Origin: JBCCRV01 sp047619315
GTDB taxonomy: Bacteria > Myxococcota_A > Polyangia > Polyangiales > Houyiibacteriaceae
Assembly: GCA_047619315.1 (NCBI GenBank)
Contig: JBLHKB010000227.1
Coordinates: forward strand, 1 to 10,127
Direction of reading: 5' to 3'
Length of the DNA stretch: 10,127 bases
Shown: positions 5,763 to 10,127 of the stretch, piece by piece
How the letters are laid out: every line of letters starts with the position of its first letter
Position numbering within the stretch: position 1 is the first letter of the stretch
Notes under the pieces: model-generated
Database searches by the model: none
What the model saw: the letters and a program-made list of their open reading frames with translations, nothing else
Told to the model about the DNA's origin: nothing
Program-made: the position numbers and the translations under genes

Positions 5763-8090
5763 ATGGACCAAGACCAGCGAACTAGCGTTGCCGCGATGGC
5801 TCCCTCCGCGACGAAACCACGTCGTGGTCAGGTCATTGGTGAGCGCTATGAAGTCCGCGGCAAGTTGCGGAACGATGCGTTCACGCGCGGCTTCCTCGCC
5901 TTCGACCAAGAGCACGAGCAGTCTGTGTTGCTCCGCGTCATTCGTGCCGAGTTGCTCGACCCGATGGTGCGTGAAGATGTTGCGCGACGCCTGCGCGAGG
6001 TCACCGGTATCGGCGGGAGCTACCTGCCGGGCATTCTCGATGGCAACCTCGACGGTCCTTTCGTTTACGCGACGGAGCCCGTTCCTGAGGGAGCGTCCAT
6101 GCGTGACGTTCTCGATCGACGCATCGCTAAGAAGCGGCCCCTTGAGCCCTTCGAACTTTTACCCGTGGTGGCTCACCTCGAGGCTGCGCTCCGTGCGTTG
6201 CCGGAAGGCATGCGTCACGGGGACGTACGCGCAGAAAATGTGTGGACGGACTCGGAGCGGCTTCAGCTCACCGGCGGCTTCTTGCTAACAGCGATGCCGG
6301 GTGGTGCGGTCGCGGCTGTGGTCCAGCGGAACACGGGTCTCAAGCGTCGCTTCGCTCGCGAGATCTCCATCGGTGGCGGGATGCGAAGCAGCGACTACTT
6401 CGGCGTAGCTGCCCTTGTGTACGAGTCGTTGGTGCTCAAGGCGCCTCAGCCTGACGGCCGCTGCGATGCCGTCGACCCTGAAATTCGCCACGTCCTTGAG
6501 CCCTTGATGACGCCCGTGCCCACGGAGCGGCCCACGTCACTCACCGACCTCATCGAGGTGCTCGCACGCCTCGCAGGTCTACCGGTTCCGGAGCTTGAAC
6601 CTGCCCCGTTTAAGACGACGCCGCTGCAAAGCCAACAGCATACAAGCGATGAAGAAGAGACGGTTCACGACGTCGAAACCACCATCGCTCCGCAGGCGCA
6701 ACGACGCAGGACGCCAGCGAAGACCAACGTCGATGCGCGGCCAGTTGAGGTATCCACCGAAGATGATGGGCTTCCGCCAGCGCCGAACGTTAACGAAGAC
6801 GACAAGACCCAGCCTCGCGCATCGATTCATCAGATCAAAGACGATGGACTCCGCAAGAGGGCGGAAGAGGCTGCACGTGCGGGGGCGGCGGAGCGTGCGA
6901 AGCGCCGAGCACTCACAGAAGCAGAACGTCGGACCCGTGCTTTGGCAGCTGGGCTTGACCCACGTCTCGTCCGTGCGGCTCTCGCGGATAACGAAGAAGG
7001 TTCTCATCATATCGGCGCCGTCGATACACGTGCCGGAGCACCGGCCGCGTCGGCCACACCACCAAAGGTGAAAGCTGAGTCGGCGGCGTCTGAGGCCGCC
7101 GCTGAGCCCTTCGTTGAATCTGAGCCCCCGGCTTCACACGATCCGCTCGTATCGCCAGAGCTTACAGGTCTCGCCACGAACTCAAACGACGAGAGTGGAG
7201 AGTTTAACCCAGAGTTTGATCCAGACGACCCTTTTGAGCAGGGTCTGCGGACGGCGCTCGGAGATGCATCTGGGAACGAACACACCAGCGAAGGTGTCCC
7301 GATGGATCCGTCGGTGCCCGTCGGCGCTGAGCTGGAAGGCACGCAAGAGATCGGGCTCGATGAACTCGAGGAACACCGCGAGCGTTTGAGCGGTGAGAGC
7401 GCGGAGGTCACCGCCGACGCCGACTTCCCCGAGAGCGAAGAGGTGGTGCTGGATCCTTCGGTTCCGGCGAAGCCGGCGAAGGGTGGGACCCAGGAGATCT
7501 CCTTCGATGAGCTCCACGACATGGAGCGCGCTGCTGGTGGTGGAGATCCCGCGCCGGCGGTGCTGCTCTCGGACCTCAGCGGTATGAAACGCGAGATGCC
7601 GCCAGCTCGTGATGTAGCACTTATGGACTCGGCCGACGCGTCCAGAGCTGAGCCTGCGATCTCGCCGCCAGTGCTCTCCGCCGACGCATTTTCATCCGCA
7701 CCGACGGCGCCGCCGGCGCAGCCTCCACAGAACGCTCCTTCGGCTCATGCTCCGGCGGCGGCCCTGCCCATGCTCGGCTCGCCGGTTTCGCCCGGCCAAG
7801 CGACACCCGCCCAAATTCCAATCCAGGAGCCGGTTACCCACGCCAAAACCTCACCGGGTGCGCCGAAGATGCGTCGCGCTCCGGCGAAGACCATACAGAT
7901 GAGGACCCCACGAAAGCGAGGCTCGGACCAATGGATTATCATCGGTGCGCTCTTACTTGGCGCGATGATCATTGCGGGCGGCCTTCTCTATGCACGCCAT
8001 TCCCGTGAGGAAAAGCTTCAGCAGCAGCAGGAGCGGCTCCAGCAACGCTACGAGCAGACGGCCGCCGAAACGCGCGAGACCTCACCGTAG
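5763..8090 (+). CDS. Membrane-anchored Ser/Thr kinase-like protein, probable pseudokinase
   Basis: The product is 775 residues. Residues about 24-275 follow the bacterial Hanks-type kinase pattern (GERYEVRGKL, then VLLRVIR, HGDVRAENV, a DYFGVAALVYESL helix and ERPTSLTDLIEVL), but key sites are altered. The Gly-rich loop reads RNDAFTRG, the ATP-binding Lys of the VAVK strand is Arg (R58), HRD is HGD (D154 and N159 kept) and the Mg-binding DFG is GGF (171-173). ATP-dependent catalysis is therefore doubtful and a scaffold role is more likely. Residues 276-720 are a Pro/Ala/Glu-rich, probably disordered linker with a basic helix (about 361-405) and a duplicated motif. One transmembrane helix (725-744) is preceded by RKRG, giving a cytoplasmic N-terminus, and a Gln/Glu/Arg-rich coiled coil (745-767) lies outside. 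It starts 20 bases after dut without an obvious Shine-Dalgarno; Met12 (ATG at 5796) is an alternative start. Confidence 0.85.
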   Translation: MDQDQRTSVAAMAPSATKPRRGQVIGERYEVRGKLRNDAFTRGFLAFDQEHEQSVLLRVIRAELLDPMVREDVARRLREVTGIGGSYLPGILDGNLDGPFVYATEPVPEGASMRDVLDRRIAKKRPLEPFELLPVVAHLEAALRALPEGMRHGDVRAENVWTDSERLQLTGGFLLTAMPGGAVAAVVQRNTGLKRRFAREISIGGGMRSSDYFGVAALVYESLVLKAPQPDGRCDAVDPEIRHVLEPLMTPVPTERPTSLTDLIEVLARLAGLPVPELEPAPFKTTPLQSQQHTSDEEETVHDVETTIAPQAQRRRTPAKTNVDARPVEVSTEDDGLPPAPNVNEDDKTQPRASIHQIKDDGLRKRAEEAARAGAAERAKRRALTEAERRTRALAAGLDPRLVRAALADNEEGSHHIGAVDTRAGAPAASATPPKVKAESAASEAAAEPFVESEPPASHDPLVSPELTGLATNSNDESGEFNPEFDPDDPFEQGLRTALGDASGNEHTSEGVPMDPSVPVGAELEGTQEIGLDELEEHRERLSGESAEVTADADFPESEEVVLDPSVPAKPAKGGTQEISFDELHDMERAAGGGDPAPAVLLSDLSGMKREMPPARDVALMDSADASRAEPAISPPVLSADAFSSAPTAPPAQPPQNAPSAHAPAAALPMLGSPVSPGQATPAQIPIQEPVTHAKTSPGAPKMRRAPAKTIQMRTPRKRGSDQWIIIGALLLGAMIIAGGLLYARHSREEKLQQQQERLQQRYEQTAAETRETSP
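7305..7523 (+). repeat. Duplicated DPSVP-GTQEI-DEL motif in the kinase-like protein
   Basis: Residues 515-538 (7305-7376) and 564-587 (7452-7523) share DPSVP, then after six residues GTQEI, then DEL, with identical internal spacing and a period of 49 residues. The DNA has diverged at many third positions, so the duplication is old and the protein motif appears to have been kept. Each copy contains T-Q-E-I, a TxxI pattern. Confidence 0.75.
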
Positions 8091-8118
8091 AGGGCTCTCA
8101 CTTTCCGAGAGGTCACGC

Positions 8119-8148
8119 AAAAACGGCGTCTCCCGGAGGAGACGCCGT
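8119..8148 (-). terminator. Intrinsic terminator of trxA, possibly bidirectional
   Basis: ACGGCGTCTCC (8123-8133) pairs perfectly with GGAGACGCCGT (8138-8148) around the tetraloop CGGA. Read on the minus strand, the stem runs into TTTTT (AAAAA at 8119-8123 on the plus strand), as expected for termination of trxA 23 bases past its stop. On the plus strand there is no T-run, but the same stem may help stop transcription from the kinase-like gene, which converges here. Confidence 0.9.
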
Positions 8149-8171
8149 CAAAGTGTTTGGTCAACTGTGCG

Positions 8172-8495
8172 CTAGAGAGCGCGTTCGATGAGCGCCTGAA
8201 TCTTCGCTTTGGGCGCAGCTCCGACCTGTTCAGCGACAATCTCACCGTTCTTGAAGACTTTGAGCGTAGGAACGCCACGGACGCCGTACTTTGCGGCGGT
8301 CCCAGGGCTCTCATCGATGTCGACCATGCGTACTTTGACCTTGCCGGCGTACTCTTCGGAGAGCTGCTCGACGAATGGAGCGATCTGCTTGCACGGGCCG
8401 CACCAGGTGGCCGAGAAATCAACGAGCACCGGAGTGTCCGAATTGATGACCTCTTGCTCGAAATTGAGGTCGTTGACTGATTCTACGTTGGCCAT
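8172..8495 (-). CDS. trxA: Thioredoxin
   Basis: The 107-residue cytoplasmic thioredoxin reduces protein disulfides with electrons from thioredoxin reductase and supports enzymes such as ribonucleotide reductase. The redox motif WCGPC (residues 31-35, C32 and C35) lies in VLVDFSATWCGPCKQIAPFVEQL. The buried Asp (D26) before it, the KVKVRMVDIDESPGTAAKYGVRGVPTLKVF block with the conserved cis-Pro (P76) and the GAAPKAKIQALIERAL end are all typical. The frame stays open upstream to 8594, but the ATG at 8495 is chosen because AGGAG (8503-8507) lies seven bases before it and the product then has the standard length. Its own promoter and terminator make it a single-gene unit, divergent from the heme cluster. 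Confidence 0.98.
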   Translation of the reverse strand: MANVESVNDLNFEQEVINSDTPVLVDFSATWCGPCKQIAPFVEQLSEEYAGKVKVRMVDIDESPGTAAKYGVRGVPTLKVFKNGEIVAEQVGAAPKAKIQALIERAL

Positions 8496-8502
8496 GCTTT
8501 TG

Positions 8503-8507
8503 CTCCT
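8503..8507 (-). promoter_or_regulatory. Ribosome binding site deciding the trxA start
   Basis: CTCCT on the plus strand reads AGGAG on the minus strand, seven bases before the ATG at 8495. It excludes the longer upstream frame, which would add 33 residues not seen in thioredoxins. Confidence 0.85.
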
Positions 8508-8565
8508 GATCGTAGAGGTTGGGCCGCGAAGGAACGCTGCGACACCTAAACTCTGCTCTGTCACT

Positions 8566-8594
8566 TTTCTAAGTATGCCTGGGTCTATTGTCAA
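8566..8594 (-). promoter_or_regulatory. Sigma70-like promoter of trxA
   Basis: On the minus strand a perfect TTGACA (8594-8589) is followed after 17 bases by TAGAAA (8571-8566, four of six consensus bases). The start of transcription would be near 8559, giving a leader of about 64 bases. The -35 box lies in the small dyad ATTG-T-CAAT (8587-8595 region), so the opposite strand carries TTGTCA, but I see no matching -10 box for the divergent cluster. Confidence 0.65.
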
Positions 8595-8654
8595 TCCGCG
8601 AAGGCGACGCGCGTGCCCTTACCTGCTAGGCTTCGCCCCTGAACAGGCGACCCC

Positions 8655-9035
8655 ATGGCTGACGACCAACTCTTTGTTTCCCAAGAAACACTCGACATTT
8701 GGATGGCGGAAGACCGCGTATCCGTCGACGGTGATGTGTTGACTCTTCCAGGCGGAACCCGACGGTTCAGCCTGAAGACCGCATTGCATTTTCTCGTAGA
8801 TGTGACCGAGACCGGCGATCCCCATGGTTTGATCGGCAAGGTCAAGGACATCGAGGCGTTGACGGCTCTCGGCGGGGAGCACGTCAGTGACTCCGTGATT
8901 CTTGGCGACACGGCATACGAAGTCAAAGAAGGCTTCCTCGGAACCCCATCGGGAGTTGCTGAAGAGGCCGCAGATGGCGACCCTGGTGAAGGCACTCTTG
9001 CCGATCTCGCACGATTCTTCTCGGGACCGGCGTAG
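8655..9035 (+). CDS. Conserved-looking hypothetical protein, 126 residues
   Basis: I do not recognise a named domain. The protein is soluble, acidic and has no signal peptide or membrane helix. Visible parts are LFVSQETLDIWMAEDRVSVDGDVLTLPGG, then RRFSLKTALHFLVDVT, DPHGLIGKVKDIEALTALGGEHVSDSVILGDTAYEVKEGFLGTP and a weakly ordered Gly/Ala/Asp-rich stretch before LARFFSGPA. The first 95 or so residues look like one compact alpha/beta domain. A weak AGGCG lies five bases before the ATG. The next gene starts six bases after its stop, so it is almost certainly co-transcribed with the CcsA/HemX-like gene and hemA, and it is divergent from trxA. A role linked to heme or envelope biogenesis is an inference from position only. 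Confidence 0.75.
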   Translation: MADDQLFVSQETLDIWMAEDRVSVDGDVLTLPGGTRRFSLKTALHFLVDVTETGDPHGLIGKVKDIEALTALGGEHVSDSVILGDTAYEVKEGFLGTPSGVAEEAADGDPGEGTLADLARFFSGPA

Positions 9036-9041
9036 CGCACA

Positions 9042-9854
9042 ATGTCGGACCCGGTGGGTATTCTCTTCTTCGCAACGGCGACCGCCTACACAGCCGCGTG
9101 TGGGCTCTACCTCGTACGCCTCTTGCGCGGCAATGAGGGCGTCGGGCGTTTCGCGAAGATCACACTTCTCGGCGCCCTCGCGGCGCATCTCGCCTACCTG
9201 AGTTTCGATCACTTCGCTCAGGCGACACCGGCGATGCCAGGCATTCATCGCACGCTCACGTTCTTGTCCTTGGGCGTCGTTGTCGCGTTTCTCATCGCTG
9301 GTAAATGGCGTCCCGGCATCGACGTCCTCGGCGCGTTTCTCGCGCCGGTGACGCTGCTATTTTTCTTGGGTTCGGGGCTCGGACGTAGCGTCGCCGAAGT
9401 CCCACCGGAGGTTCGCTCCGCGCTCTTGCCTGTGCACATCGGCGTCAGCGTTCTTGGCATCGTCGCCTTCGCTTTGGCCTTTGCTTCGGCCATCGCCTAC
9501 ATCATGCAGGAGCGCATGCTCCGCCAGAAGCGACTTGGGGGTCTTTTTCAGCGCCTCCCGCCCTTGGACGTCCTCGATGTCTTCGGCTTTCGCTCTGTCA
9601 GCGTAGGCTTTCCGCTCCTCACTCTGGGCATCATCACCGGTGCTTTTTGGACGCTCCGGATTCGCCCAGATGCTGCTCCTTTGGCGCCAACACATGTGTT
9701 CGCCATCGTGTCGTGGGTGCTCTTCGCGCTCGTTCTCGTTCTGCGCGTGGCGGCGGGCTGGCGTGGTCGACGTGCAGCGGTTGGCACCATCCTTGGGTTC
9801 CTCTCCTCCTCGGCGGTCCTCTTGGGTTACGTGCTCCGCGGAGTCACCCGGTGA
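9042..9854 (+). CDS. CcsA/HemX-like cytochrome c assembly family membrane protein
   Basis: This is a 270-residue integral membrane protein with about eight helices (near 4-24, 38-57, 72-87, 93-112, 131-154, 187-205, 219-237 and 246-265). The pattern LLPVHIGVSVLGIVAFALAFASAIAYIMQER with H132, then RLPPLDVLDVFGFRSVSVGFPLLTLGIITGAFW and GWRGRRAA (239-246), matches the CcsA/CcmC/HemX superfamily of heme-handling proteins. It lacks the tryptophan-rich WxWDPKE signature of true heme exporters, and the His usually found shortly before GWRGRR is Val (V233). It therefore looks more like HemX/YpjD-type relatives than a cytochrome c synthase. In Bacillus subtilis HemX influences the level of HemA, and hemA follows directly here with a four-base overlap (GTGA). 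That makes control of, or membrane association with, tetrapyrrole synthesis the likelier role; cytochrome c maturation remains possible. Confidence 0.88.
   Translation: MSDPVGILFFATATAYTAACGLYLVRLLRGNEGVGRFAKITLLGALAAHLAYLSFDHFAQATPAMPGIHRTLTFLSLGVVVAFLIAGKWRPGIDVLGAFLAPVTLLFFLGSGLGRSVAEVPPEVRSALLPVHIGVSVLGIVAFALAFASAIAYIMQERMLRQKRLGGLFQRLPPLDVLDVFGFRSVSVGFPLLTLGIITGAFWTLRIRPDAAPLAPTHVFAIVSWVLFALVLVLRVAAGWRGRRAAVGTILGFLSSSAVLLGYVLRGVTR
9840..9843 (+). promoter_or_regulatory. Ribosome binding site for the hemA GTG start
   Basis: GGAG lies seven bases before the GTG at 9851, inside the end of the upstream gene. It supports a non-ATG start and translational coupling. Confidence 0.7.
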
Positions 9855-10127
9855 GCGAGCTCTTCGTCATGGGCCTCAGCCACCAAACCGCCGACGTCGA
9901 GTTGCGGGAAGAGCTCGCCATGGAGGGCGAGCAGCTGCGGAGCTTTCTTCGGCAGTGGCGAAGCGGCCCCTGCACCGAAGGGGTGATCCTCTCCACGTGC
10001 AACCGCGTGGAGTTCTACGCAAATGTCGACGACGTGCATCTCGCGCAGCGTCAGGCGCGGGAACTGTTCAAGCAGCGCGCGGGGCGCGACGATTTTGGCG
10101 ATGCTCTCTACACACGCGTCGGCACCG
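9851..10127 (+). CDS. hemA: Glutamyl-tRNA reductase, N-terminal part (cut by window end)
   Basis: This enzyme reduces Glu-tRNA(Glu) with NADPH to glutamate-1-semialdehyde, the first committed step of the C5 route to 5-aminolevulinate and heme. Ninety-two codons are visible. The product opens VSELFVMGLSHQTADVELRE, the family's characteristic GLSHxTAxVxxRE block, and continues to VILSTCNRVEFYA, where C50 is the catalytic Cys that forms the thioester with glutamate. The start is GTG, with GGAG at 9840-9843, and it overlaps the upstream stop as GTGA. No ATG-based frame covers it from the start, so a scan limited to ATG would miss it. Only the catalytic N-terminal domain is partly present; the NADPH-binding and dimerisation domains lie beyond the window. 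Confidence 0.96.
   Translation, partial: MSELFVMGLSHQTADVELREELAMEGEQLRSFLRQWRSGPCTEGVILSTCNRVEFYANVDDVHLAQRQARELFKQRAGRDDFGDALYTRVGT

Noticed and set aside
8587..8632. Divergent promoter for the heme cluster using TTGTCA at 8588-8593
   Set aside because: The bases at the required -10 spacing are GC-rich with no TANNNT match. A TAGGCT at 8627-8632 is too far from TTGTCA.

Overview
The window is GC-rich, densely coded bacterial chromosome made mostly of housekeeping genes. A large membrane-anchored kinase-like protein with a long disordered linker, predicted lipoproteins and exported proteins, and Gram-negative-style signals suggest a Myxococcota or related deltaproteobacterial-type genome. 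That assignment is inferred from gene content and style, not from any search. No phage, IS element, CRISPR array, tRNA or rRNA was seen.

Left part (1-1992): the 3' end of an endonuclease/exonuclease/phosphatase (EEP) family gene closes at a strong hairpin (694-719). A second perfect hairpin (804-838) follows, then two translationally coupled genes for exported proteins of unknown function: a predicted lipoprotein (830 or 863 to 1498) and a small secreted protein (1495-1992).

Centre (1993-5742): an RNA and nucleotide metabolism block. rpsO (ribosomal protein S15) has its own sigma70-like promoter and a clear intrinsic terminator. It is followed by pnp (polynucleotide phosphorylase) and dut (dUTPase), whose stop and start codons overlap. 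PNPase carries an extra C-terminal tail with six nearly identical 21-bp repeats coding for GGRDGGR. dut contains a strong terminator-like hairpin inside its coding sequence.

5763-8090: a 775-residue protein with a degenerate Ser/Thr kinase-like domain (a probable pseudokinase), a long disordered linker containing a duplicated GTQEI/DEL motif, one membrane helix and a short extracytoplasmic coiled coil.

Right part (8119-10127): trxA (thioredoxin) lies on the minus strand with a recognisable promoter, ribosome binding site and terminator. Divergent from it runs a tight cluster: an unrecognised 126-residue protein, a CcsA/HemX-like eight-helix membrane protein and the start of hemA (glutamyl-tRNA reductase, GTG start), pointing to tetrapyrrole synthesis.

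No complete new defence or mobile system is visible. The most interesting items are the terminator-like hairpin inside dut, the pseudokinase with paired TxxI motifs, the arginine/glycine repeat tail of PNPase, and the hairpin that covers one candidate start of the lipoprotein gene.
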